64,000 nt of DNA, from the NCBI GenBank assembly GCA_030145245.1, contig JAQYWC010000034.1, forward strand, positions 34,125-98,124. Reading direction: 5' to 3'. A program made the position numbers and the translations under genes. The notes beneath the pieces are model-generated. The model made no database searches. It saw only the letters and a list, made by a program, of their open reading frames with translations, and had not been told where the DNA came from. The stretch comes from Desulfobacterium sp. Its GTDB lineage: Bacteria; Desulfobacterota; Desulfobacteria; Desulfobacterales; Desulfobacteraceae. Below, piece after piece: positions 8,876 to 18,100 of the stretch (within the stretch, counting starts at the first letter, position 1; the number at the start of each line of letters is the position of its first letter).

Positions 8876-9601
8876 ATGAATCAATTAAAAAGCTATATAT
8901 CCAAGGCCCTGATACCCCTGACGCTGATTTTGTGCCTCGTTGCTTCCGGCTGCAGTGACGATGGTCTGCTACCGGATTCGGCCAGAAAAACCTACCCGGA
9001 AAGCTTCAGTTTCCTGGATGTGGGTATCAACACCCTCTATTCCAAGACATTGAGACAACGCCTGAGCAATGTTCTCGGCGATGATTCCATCCAGACCGAC
9101 AACACTATTGATCTCGGGATCAACAGTAAAACCTTTTTAAATGATCATTTTCCCGCCTTTCACACCATTAATGTAGAACTTAACACCCCCTCCATGGAAC
9201 GGGTAGAACATAAATCCATCAAGCTGATGTATCGCTATGCCAAAAATAAGGGGCTTGCCTTCAGTTATGTTGAAGTATTGTTTTCCGAGTACACCCTGAC
9301 TCCTTTGCTGATCCGGGTTCATTTTAAACAGGATGATCTCGGCATTAGAGAAACACTGGTACAAAAGTACGGCCCCCCTGAGACACTGCCCGGGGATAAG
9401 AATCAGCCCCATGCAACAGCCCTTTACTGGAAAAAAAACAGGGACCTGCTGATCCTGTCCACCGCACCTGACCATCTGGGACGGCCTACCTACCAGATCA
9501 ATATCTATTTTGCTGACAGGTTTGAAGATCTGATTGAGACCGAATCGGTCTTCAAACAGAAAAAAGAGGGACAGACCCCGGTTGAGAAAAAAGCCTTCTG
9601 A
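8876..9601 (+). CDS. Hypothetical lipoprotein
   Basis: A signal peptide with lipobox L-V-A-S-G-C (Cys26) predicts a lipid-anchored periplasm-facing protein of 241 residues. The mature part is mixed alpha/beta with no recognised family; residues around 150-200 contain Y-G-P-P-E-T and W-K-K-N-R-D-L segments that resemble small bacterial lipoproteins of unknown role. It is convergent with the SplB-like gene, whose stop lies about 90 nt away. Confidence 0.7.
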   Translation: MNQLKSYISKALIPLTLILCLVASGCSDDGLLPDSARKTYPESFSFLDVGINTLYSKTLRQRLSNVLGDDSIQTDNTIDLGINSKTFLNDHFPAFHTINVELNTPSMERVEHKSIKLMYRYAKNKGLAFSYVEVLFSEYTLTPLLIRVHFKQDDLGIRETLVQKYGPPETLPGDKNQPHATALYWKKNRDLLILSTAPDHLGRPTYQINIYFADRFEDLIETESVFKQKKEGQTPVEKKAF

Positions 9602-9689
9602 CGCAACCGGAGAATCGTCTGCAGGGATCAGTGAGTATTTTCAAAAGCTTGAGGATATGGACGACAGATCAAAAGGCGCTTGTCTCAAT

Positions 9690-10961
9690 TCAACAGGATT
9701 GACTGATCCGGGAGATTTTTTCGTGATAGGTCTTCAGCATATCCGCTTCAAATTTTTCATTCGAGTCATAACTGCGCCCAAAAACCGGCTGCCACAAATC
9801 GATATGTTCCATGCACATATAAAAGAAGACAGCGTCTTTCCAAGAATCCGGAAAAGCCTGATAGATCGATGAAAAAAGCTCTTTTTTGATCTCAAAGGGA
9901 TAGCTCAGTTTCCCGGCGCAATCGTCCATGGGCATCTGCAAAATAGAACTGTCCGGCATCCGCTCCCGGATTCTCTTCAAAACCGGCTTGATAAAGGTCA
10001 GCGTCCCCAGGGAAACCATGACCACCTCCTCCGGCCGGAAACTGTCTGCCAGACGGGTAACCAGAGCCAGATAGTCTTCATGCCACCCCTCATACCAGAC
10101 CATGGGGTGCAGGTGAAACCCCACCGGAATGCCTTGATCCGCAAGTTTCCGGGCACTTTCCAGCCGTTTATCCAGGGTGGCCGTTCCCTTCTCCTCATGG
10201 TGAATCACCGTGGGACTGTTGAGGGACCAGGTAAAAACCATGTTAGCCGGCGGCCGGTTTTCCAGAAAGTAATCGATCCGCCCGCTTTTTGATTTCATCT
10301 CAAGAATCACGTTCGGATGGTCTGAGGCAAACCGGCAAAGCGAGTCCAAAAGTCCAAACCGGTTTCCCCACATCAGGGAATCGGAAGACTGGCCGGTTCC
10401 AATGTGATATTGTTTTTCTTCGTCCAGCTCCAGGGTCTCCAGATGGGACACCAGATCCCGGATGAAACGCACCTGGTTCCCATGGTAAAAAGACTGGATG
10501 GAACAGTAACTGCAATCAAAACCGCACTGCTGTACCGCGTCCAGGGTATTCAGGTTACAGCAGCGGGTTTTCTCGGAGGCAACCGGACACTGCCCCATGA
10601 TATTCCCCTGGAGCTCAACCTCAACCATCTGCTCTTCCGGAAATTTCCGTTCGCCGGCAGAGAACCGGTTTTCTCCGGCATAACGTTTTTGACCTTTTTT
10701 CAGCTTTTCATACCCTTCCCGAAACTGCTGAAAGACCTTTGCAGTTGCCTGTTTCCCCTTTGCCTGCCCCACCGTTTCCGGGTGGTAGAATTGCGCCATG
10801 GATCCGGCCTTCCAGCAGATCAGGTCCGCGCTGTATTCAGTCAGCATCTTTAGCTGCTGAAAGGAAAAGCCATGGGTTTCGGACGTGGATAGCAGCCACT
10901 GCTGTTGATCAGCAGGAAGCTTATGAAAAAGTGCCATTTTTGAAAGTTTATTTGATGTCAT
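9690..10961 (-). CDS. SplB-like radical SAM protein
   Basis: Residues 146-153 carry C-x3-C-x2-C (C146, C150, C153) in the C-G-F-D-C-S-Y-C context that binds the radical-SAM 4Fe-4S cluster. The surrounding region (N-T-L...F-D-C-S-Y-C-x-I-Q and later H-x-H-P-x-V-W-Y-E) follows the spore photoproduct lyase-like family. Members outside spore formers are common in delta-proteobacteria and have not been assigned a reaction; a DNA-repair role is only an inference. The start ATG has AAGGA 6 nt upstream. The gene lies 105 nt downstream of the lactate-dehydrogenase-like gene on the same strand. Confidence 0.8.
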   Translation of the reverse strand: MTSNKLSKMALFHKLPADQQQWLLSTSETHGFSFQQLKMLTEYSADLICWKAGSMAQFYHPETVGQAKGKQATAKVFQQFREGYEKLKKGQKRYAGENRFSAGERKFPEEQMVEVELQGNIMGQCPVASEKTRCCNLNTLDAVQQCGFDCSYCSIQSFYHGNQVRFIRDLVSHLETLELDEEKQYHIGTGQSSDSLMWGNRFGLLDSLCRFASDHPNVILEMKSKSGRIDYFLENRPPANMVFTWSLNSPTVIHHEEKGTATLDKRLESARKLADQGIPVGFHLHPMVWYEGWHEDYLALVTRLADSFRPEEVVMVSLGTLTFIKPVLKRIRERMPDSSILQMPMDDCAGKLSYPFEIKKELFSSIYQAFPDSWKDAVFFYMCMEHIDLWQPVFGRSYDSNEKFEADMLKTYHEKISRISQSC

Positions 10962-11066
10962 GGCGTCCTTATATCGAAAAAATCAGGATCGGTCCAGTGC
11001 CTATCGACAAAGTTCCTGCAACCCGCCCTCCCCCGCCGGGTGATGGACACCATAGAGATCCGGCAC

Positions 11067-13904
11067 TTATTTAACCGCCACGGTACACCTGTCCACCAGG
11101 TAAAATATCGACCGGTAGGAAATGCCCCCATGGAGGGAGAGGCCGATCTCGCAGCCCCGGCTCGTGGAGTAGCCCGACTCGCAGCCGATAGTCGCCTCCC
11201 TCAAGCCCGAAAGCGCCGAAGCATTGAGCTCCGGAACCGAAAATCCCCGGTCCCCGGCAAACCCGCAGCAGAAAATATCATCGGGCACCACAACCTTTTG
11301 GGCGCAGGCCTCCGCCAGCTCCCTGAACGGGACCTCCAGGTCCATCTTCCTTGCCGTGCAGGTGGTATGCAGGCTGATCGGCCCCGGTATCTTCAGGAAC
11401 CTGAGGCGATTCATAAGGAATTGGTGGACAAAAAGCACGGGCTCGTAGAGTTTGAGCCTCTTGTCCAGCCCCTGCTGCATCCGGTAAAGGCAGGGGCTGG
11501 TATCACAGAGGATGGGAATTTCGCCGTCCCTGCTCACAGCAAGCAGAGACGCCTCAAGCTCCCTGAGCTTCCTGTCAGCCTGTTTGTCAAAACCCTTGCT
11601 CTCAAAGGGCTGGCCGCAGCAGAGCTGCTCCATGTTATCGGCAAAGAAAACCCGGCACCCGCCTTTCCTGAGCACCGACAGGGTCACCCCAGGAAGGGGG
11701 CGCATCTCCTGATCCTTCCTGGAGGGCCCCATGGTCCTGCTGATGCAGCTGGGGAAATAGACCACCTCAAGATCACCCCCCGTACCCCCAGCAGTGGCAG
11801 GGTCCACCGCAACTGCCCTTGTCGGCATCTCGCGGTTCCACAGGGGCGCCCTGCCGCCTGATGCCCGGTGCAGCGTATCTGCGGCCGTGTCCATGGCATG
11901 GGTCCCCAGTATCCTGTGGGACGTGTCCGCGGCTTTCAGGGTCCACCTCAGACCCCTTGCCACCCTGTTGAAGTTGCTCCCGATCTTTTCTGCCGCATAT
12001 TCCGCCATCGGGGTGACGGCCTCCTTTCGGAGGAACTTGGTCAGCTTTGCCGTATCGATGGAAACCGGGCAGCGGGTAGCACAGAGGCCGTCTGCGGCGC
12101 AGGTCTGATTGCCTGGATAATCGTAGGCTTTTTCAAGGGCCTTTCTTCGCTTCTCATCCGTGCCGGTTGCGGCAAGGCGCCGGATCTCCCGGTAGGAGGT
12201 GATCCGCTGCCTGGGGGTGAAGGTGATGTTTTTCGAGGGGCACACGGGCTCGCAGAACCCGCACTCGATGCACTTGTCCACATCCGGGTTGGCCGGCGGA
12301 AGGGGTTTGAGATCCTTAATATGGGCTTCGGGATCGGGGTTTATGATCACGCCGGGATTGAGTATGGAATCGGGATCGAAGATCTTCTTGATCTCCTTCA
12401 TCAGCTGGAATGCATCCCGGCCCCACTCCTTTTCCACAAAGGGCGCCATGTTCCTTCCGGTGCCGTGCTCGGCCTTGAGGGAGCCGTCGTAGCGGTCCAC
12501 CACCATCGTAACGATATCGTCCATAAACCGCTTGTACCGGTCCACCTCCTCGCCCCTGTTGAAATCCTGGGTAAATACGAAGTGGAGATTTCCCTCAAGG
12601 GCATGACCAAAGATGATCGCCTCGCTGTACCGGTACTTTTCCAGAAGGGACTGGAGTTCCAGGGTGGCCCGGTCCAGTGCCTCCATGGGAAAGGCCACGT
12701 CCTCAATAATCACGGTGGTGCCGGTCTTGCGCACGGCACCCACCGCGGGAAAGAGCCCCTTCCTGATGTTCCACAGCTTTGTGAACTCTTCAGGAACATG
12801 GGTGAAGGAGAGCTCCCGCACAAGGGGAATGGCGCCCACCGCCTCGATGGTGCTGCCCACCTGGTTCTTGAGCAGATCAGCAGTGGACGCACGGGTTTCC
12901 ACGAGAAGGGCGCAGGCGGAAGGGGATAGGTTTTTCAGGTAATCGGGCATGCCCGCCTTGCCCTCCACAGACCTGAGGGATGCCCGGTCCATCATCTCCA
13001 CGGCCGCCACCGGCTGGGGCTTCAGGGCCTGGACCGCCTCGCAGGCTCGCCTTATATCGGGAAAAAGCATCAGGGAGGTGGCCTTGTGGGGATCTTCGAC
13101 AACGGTCCTGAAGGTGACCTCGGCGATAAACCCCAGGGTTCCTTCCGAGCCCACCATAAGATGCTGAATAATCTCGAAGGGATCTTCAAAGTCGATAAGG
13201 GCGTTGAGGCTGTATCCGGTGGTGTTCTTGATGCGGAACTTTTCCCTGATCCGCCCTGAAAGGACCTCGTCCCCCATCACCCGGTCCTGCAACGCCTTAA
13301 TACGGTTCATGATATCCGGCCTTTTTACGGCAAACCCGGCCCTGCTTTCAGGATCGCCGGTGTCCAGGAGGGTTCCGTCCGAAAACACGATCCGCATGGC
13401 ATCAAGGGTCTGGTAACTGTTCTGGGCCACGCCGCAACACATGCCGCTGGCATTGTTGGCCACGATTCCGCCGATCATGCAGGAATCAATCGACGCAGGA
13501 TCGGGACCGATTTTTTTGCCAAAGGGAAGAAGAGAGCGGTTGGCCGAACTGCCTATTATTCCAGGCTGGAGCCTTATTTTTTCGGCGTCTTCAAGGATAT
13601 GGCTGGCCTTCCATCCGGGACCGAGCCTCACCAGTATGCCGTCGGTGATGGCCTGGCCGGAAAGGCTGGTCCCTGCCGCCCTGAACGTAAGGGGCAGGCC
13701 AAAGGCCCCGGCTTGCCGGATAACCTCGACAACGTCGGGTTCGTTTCGCACGGTAACGGCGACCTCGGGCACCAGCCGGTAGAAACTCGCGTCCGTACCG
13801 TATGCCAGAAGGTGAAGGGGGTCGGTTTCCACGGGGATATCACCCCTGAAAAGTTCCAGCTCCCTCAGAAAAGACCTGTATCTTTGATCCTTTGATCCAT
13901 GCAT
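11067..13904 (-). CDS. D-lactate dehydrogenase-like FAD/4Fe-4S protein
   Basis: A 945-residue fusion. Residues ~45-265 form an FAD-binding type-4 (PCMH) domain with R-A-A-G-T-S-L-S-G-Q and the N-N-A-S-G-M segment; ~270-520 is the GlcD-type C-terminal domain with E-H-G-T-G-R-N near 479-485. Two ferredoxin-like cysteine groups follow (C545, C548, C551, C555 and C602, C608, C612). The C-terminus has two CCG-type domains with C-C-G-Q-P and C-C-G-F-A. This architecture is that of the Dld-II type respiratory D-lactate dehydrogenases, which pass electrons to quinone or other carriers. D-2-hydroxyglutarate is an alternative substrate. A GAGGAG ribosome site precedes the ATG. Confidence 0.85.
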   Translation of the reverse strand: MHGSKDQRYRSFLRELELFRGDIPVETDPLHLLAYGTDASFYRLVPEVAVTVRNEPDVVEVIRQAGAFGLPLTFRAAGTSLSGQAITDGILVRLGPGWKASHILEDAEKIRLQPGIIGSSANRSLLPFGKKIGPDPASIDSCMIGGIVANNASGMCCGVAQNSYQTLDAMRIVFSDGTLLDTGDPESRAGFAVKRPDIMNRIKALQDRVMGDEVLSGRIREKFRIKNTTGYSLNALIDFEDPFEIIQHLMVGSEGTLGFIAEVTFRTVVEDPHKATSLMLFPDIRRACEAVQALKPQPVAAVEMMDRASLRSVEGKAGMPDYLKNLSPSACALLVETRASTADLLKNQVGSTIEAVGAIPLVRELSFTHVPEEFTKLWNIRKGLFPAVGAVRKTGTTVIIEDVAFPMEALDRATLELQSLLEKYRYSEAIIFGHALEGNLHFVFTQDFNRGEEVDRYKRFMDDIVTMVVDRYDGSLKAEHGTGRNMAPFVEKEWGRDAFQLMKEIKKIFDPDSILNPGVIINPDPEAHIKDLKPLPPANPDVDKCIECGFCEPVCPSKNITFTPRQRITSYREIRRLAATGTDEKRRKALEKAYDYPGNQTCAADGLCATRCPVSIDTAKLTKFLRKEAVTPMAEYAAEKIGSNFNRVARGLRWTLKAADTSHRILGTHAMDTAADTLHRASGGRAPLWNREMPTRAVAVDPATAGGTGGDLEVVYFPSCISRTMGPSRKDQEMRPLPGVTLSVLRKGGCRVFFADNMEQLCCGQPFESKGFDKQADRKLRELEASLLAVSRDGEIPILCDTSPCLYRMQQGLDKRLKLYEPVLFVHQFLMNRLRFLKIPGPISLHTTCTARKMDLEVPFRELAEACAQKVVVPDDIFCCGFAGDRGFSVPELNASALSGLREATIGCESGYSTSRGCEIGLSLHGGISYRSIFYLVDRCTVAVK

Positions 13905-13943
13905 GGTGGGTTCTCCTCATTGCTACAGGATAACTTGAAAAAG

Positions 13944-13984
13944 GAAAAAAACCGACACACGAAACTCATGTGCCGTATTTTTTC
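13944..13984. terminator. Bidirectional hairpin terminator
   Basis: A 7-bp stem (CGACACA / TGTGCCG, one G-T pair) with a 9-nt loop is flanked by A-runs on the left and T-runs on the right. It can terminate transcription from either side. It lies upstream of the D-lactate dehydrogenase-like gene, in the 355-nt gap that otherwise shows no gene. Confidence 0.55.
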
Positions 13985-14260
13985 CCTTGCTTGATAAGCC
14001 CTTCCTGTGCTCGGTTCTTTCACAAGGCCGCCTAGGTGATGACGGAGAGAAACAGGTGCGGCCATACATATGCTATAGAGGATCAAATGCGGACCAGAAT
14101 CTTTCTACCCTTTGGAAAAGCGTATACCCTTGATATAACCAGAAAATTTTACAATTTACAACATATATTCAACACTTTTTTTTTACTCTTCAGATGGATT
14201 TTTTTTTCAGTGTGTGTCCGGGACTGGGGCTCCTATGATTGAAAAATCACAACATCCTCT

Positions 14261-15166
14261 TTAATTAAAGAAGCCGCCAAACAGAGAAAACACATCAACC
14301 AGTTTTTGTTCCTCCTTTTCCTGGGAAGAATAAAATAAGCTTCGGGATTCCTTCATTTTAATCTGATTGGACAATGTCTGCCTCGTGAAGAAAAAATGAT
14401 GGCTGTCAGGAGACCATATAAAAGATGATCCCATTGATAAAAACAATGACTTTTTCAACACTTTTAGTGTATTGGTTTTTATTGAATATAAATATATTTT
14501 TTTTCCGTCATAACTGCCGCAAAGCACCTTTTCTCCATCAGGAGACAGGGAACCGGGGATAATTTTCTGAAGACCGGTATCATCTTTCACGCCTGATAAA
14601 ACACTAATCCTGCACAGATGATTCGCTGTATCGTTATACACGATTTCCTTATCGGATATCCATACCGCAGGATTTCGTTTTGCATAATCCGAGATAAATT
14701 TTGTGCTTTTTTTTCTTTTAATATCAAATATCCATAACTGACTCGGATGGCGGTAATACGCCAATAGCAACCCATCCGGTGACAGGGATGGATACCTTCC
14801 TTCTGTTATGAGTTCAGGAACTGGCTGTTCTCCTGGAAATGAAAAAGCAAAAATGTGAGGGGCCGATCCAAAGTCTGCATTCTTCGCTTCAAAATACACT
14901 CGGCCCGTTTTCCGGTTAAAATTCGGCCAGACTGCGTTTTGCCAGTTTTTATCCAAAAGAGGCTGGCCGTTTATTTTGAATCGACCATTCTGAAATAGAC
15001 ATTCAATCAATTCATTTCCTGTCGAAAGGACCAGTATATTATTTTTCATGGTATCATTTGCATTAGCAGATGCAGGCGAAATAAAATAAAATAATAATAC
15101 CCCCAATATTGTTGGTGTTAACCCATTAACAAATTGATTTTTCCCATTCAGCTTCATACCTGACAC
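14261..15166 (-). CDS. Exported TolB/WD40-like propeller protein
   Basis: The 301-residue product has an N-terminal hydrophobic segment (about residues 14-35) ending in S-A-N-A, a likely signal peptidase site. The rest contains repeated P-S-L-S-P-D-G, G-S-L-S-P-D-G-E-K and I-W-S-P-D-S segments, the blade motif of TolB-like beta-propellers. The GTG at 15166 directly follows the RHS stop codon; an internal ATG at 15157 is also possible. Such coupling implies the two proteins act together, for example as a cognate binding or immunity partner or a surface accessory. The function is not known from sequence. Confidence 0.72.
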   Translation of the reverse strand: MSGMKLNGKNQFVNGLTPTILGVLLFYFISPASANANDTMKNNILVLSTGNELIECLFQNGRFKINGQPLLDKNWQNAVWPNFNRKTGRVYFEAKNADFGSAPHIFAFSFPGEQPVPELITEGRYPSLSPDGLLLAYYRHPSQLWIFDIKRKKSTKFISDYAKRNPAVWISDKEIVYNDTANHLCRISVLSGVKDDTGLQKIIPGSLSPDGEKVLCGSYDGKKIYLYSIKTNTLKVLKKSLFLSMGSSFIWSPDSHHFFFTRQTLSNQIKMKESRSLFYSSQEKEEQKLVDVFSLFGGFFN

Positions 15167-18100
15167 CTATTTCCCGGACCTCTCTGTTTGCTTTGCTTTA
15201 TCTTTCTCGTCTTTCAATCGATCGTATTCAGCCATCACTTCATCAGCATAATCCTGACAGTTGTGACCTAAACCACCATATTCATCTATAGTTGACCCCT
15301 CTGTTCTATCCCATCTGGGCTTAACATTGTTAACTGCATCTTTTAAGATATCGTCCTCCAGATACTCTCCCACATTCTCATATTTATCAATCAAATCCTG
15401 TGGAGCGTTATCGTCACGAACCCTTGAGTCACTATAATATCCGGACTCCGTGTCGTCATCATATAAGAAACGATCATGATGCAATGGACCGGCGGTTGTA
15501 CCTCTCAGTCCCCAAAGATCCAATGGTCTTTCCTGCCGCCAGGCTAATCCTAAAGGATCGAGCAGGTTCACCGGATTATTTTTCACGAAGGCATAAAGGT
15601 TTATGCCACCTTGAATGCCGATGGGATCTGGTTGTAAAAACCTTCCTGTCTGGGCATCATAATGCCGTGCCCGGAAATAGTAAAGTCCGGTTTCAGGATC
15701 AATCCGCCTGCCGGTATAAAGATATGGATTACCGGATGTTCCGACCTGATTTATTTCCCCGAACGGGCTGTAGGCATAGCTTTCAGACAGGCCACCGGTA
15801 TCGTCACTTAATGCAGCAATCGATCCCTGGGCATCTGCATGATAAAAATATTTACCTTGTGGAGTAATCATGCAGACCGGCTCATCAATATACAGACCGT
15901 AAATAAAACGTTTGGCCATACTGCCGATATCATCGTATTCCATAATCACATTGCTGCCGTCATGAAAGTAATCCGTCCTGACCGTATCAACCGTTTTGCT
16001 TTGCCGCCTTCCCAGTGGATCGCTTTCGTATGTTGCATTAACATATGGTGTTATGACCTGTTTCAACTTGTTTTCCGAATCATAGACATAGCTATTATTC
16101 GGCGTTGCCGTCAGGTTGCCGTTTAAATCATATCCAAAAGATCCGGCATTGATTTCTGCATATTGATTCATAGCGTTGGGGGTATATGTATTGCTTTCAT
16201 CACCCAACGGCTGGTAGAGGAAACGGTCGTCAGTGGAAGAAAAAGATATACGGTCACCAAGTTTATTCCAGGAATAATCAAAGACAACATGCGAACCATT
16301 GAACTGGTAGGAAATTTCTGACACGTCATTATCAGGCTCATAAGAAACCGATGTTGCAACACCATTTCCCATATTGACTGCTGTCCGCCTTGAAAGACTG
16401 TCATACTGGTAGGACACAAGGACCGTGGTTCCCATTTCCAGAATTTGTTGAAGGCGGTTTAAGCCGTCATAGGTGTATGTCAGAAAATATCCATCCGGAT
16501 AAACCAGTTTTGTCAGGTTTCCGGCATTATCATATTCCTTGTCTATTGCTTTCCCATCAGATCTTTCAACCCTGATCAGACGTCTGGCATTATCATAAGA
16601 ATACACAAGACTGACTGCACCATCCTGAACAGATGTCAAACGCCCGTTTTGATCTAATTCATACCGGACTGTTTTTTCGGAATTTGTTTTTGAAACCGGC
16701 CTGTTCAATGAATCATATATAAATGATATGATATCTCCAGCCCGGGTCTGTTTCCGTACAAGGTTATCAGCCGCATCGTATTGAAACACTTCAACCGTGC
16801 TATCAGGGTATTCTTTTTCCTTCAGACGTCCCAGTCCGTCATACCTGAAAAAACTTGTATTGCCGTTTCCATCAGTAATGCTTGCCCGCTGACCGTTGGA
16901 TGTATAGGTATATGCTTCCTCGGTAATATTATCAGCATTTTTCTTTTGGACCAGTCTGCCGGCATCATCATATATGAATTCAGTTGTGTTATTTTCCGAA
17001 TCCGTAACTTTCCAGAGCCGGCCGACCATATCATACTCGTACCGGGTGGTGTCATTTTCCGGATCAACAGTTGATGCGGTTTTAAATGATGGCGTATATG
17101 TTCTGAACCAGTTCTGCCAAGTATTTCCAGGTGTGTTGTCCTGCCGCAGAATTTGGGTCAGATTACCGATTTTATCATATACAAACTGCCCCTGATAGTT
17201 GAATGGCCCGGGAAGAATAAAAGATGTTATTTTACCCAGAGAATTGCAATTAAATTCTGTTGTATTACCGTTTGGATCTGTCATGCCGGTATTATTACCG
17301 GCCGCATCATAAGCAAAGGTTACCTGGATATTCTCACCACCCGGATCATTAATGCTTGATACGAGATCACCTGTCACAGGGTCATAATCGATCTGGATTA
17401 CCTTTCCTTCAGAATCGGTAATAGCTGTTAGCTGACCGTGTGTATTATAAACGAAATTCGTCTCCGGCCTGATACTGTTAACAGCAGGGTACTGCACTTT
17501 AAGCAGGTTGCCATTGTTATCATATGAATAATTGGTCACCCGCCCCAGCGTATCTGTCCGTGACACAGGCAGATTGAGAACCGGGTGATAGGTAAATACC
17601 TTTTCAACCGGGGGTTCTAAGGCCCCCGGAACAGGGATTTTCCTTTCAACAAGGATATTATGCTTTGCATCATATTCGTACTGTATTTCATTGTGCAGGG
17701 GATAAATAAAGCGTACCTGCCTGCCGGAAGAATCATAGACTCTTCGGGTTGCATTCCCAAGTGCATCAAAAAATGCGAGGGTTCTACCGAAATTATCAAA
17801 CTCCCAGATTTTGGATTTCCCGTCAGGATTTTCTTCCTCAGCCCTGAACCCTGAAAAATAATACATATAGACATGGTTCTCTGCATCGGTCTGGGTGATG
17901 ACCTTACCTATTGAATCATACAGATTTTGAACAAATGGAATAACCGGATCCGTGGGATAATAAATTTTTGAGAGCATGCCGTCTGTGGAATATTCAAATG
18001 TGGTCTGCTCCCCTGATGCATCTGTAAAAGAGATAAGGTTGCCAGACGGATCATACCCATAGGAAACAGAGCGCAGGGCACTGTCTTCCACCTGGGTAAG

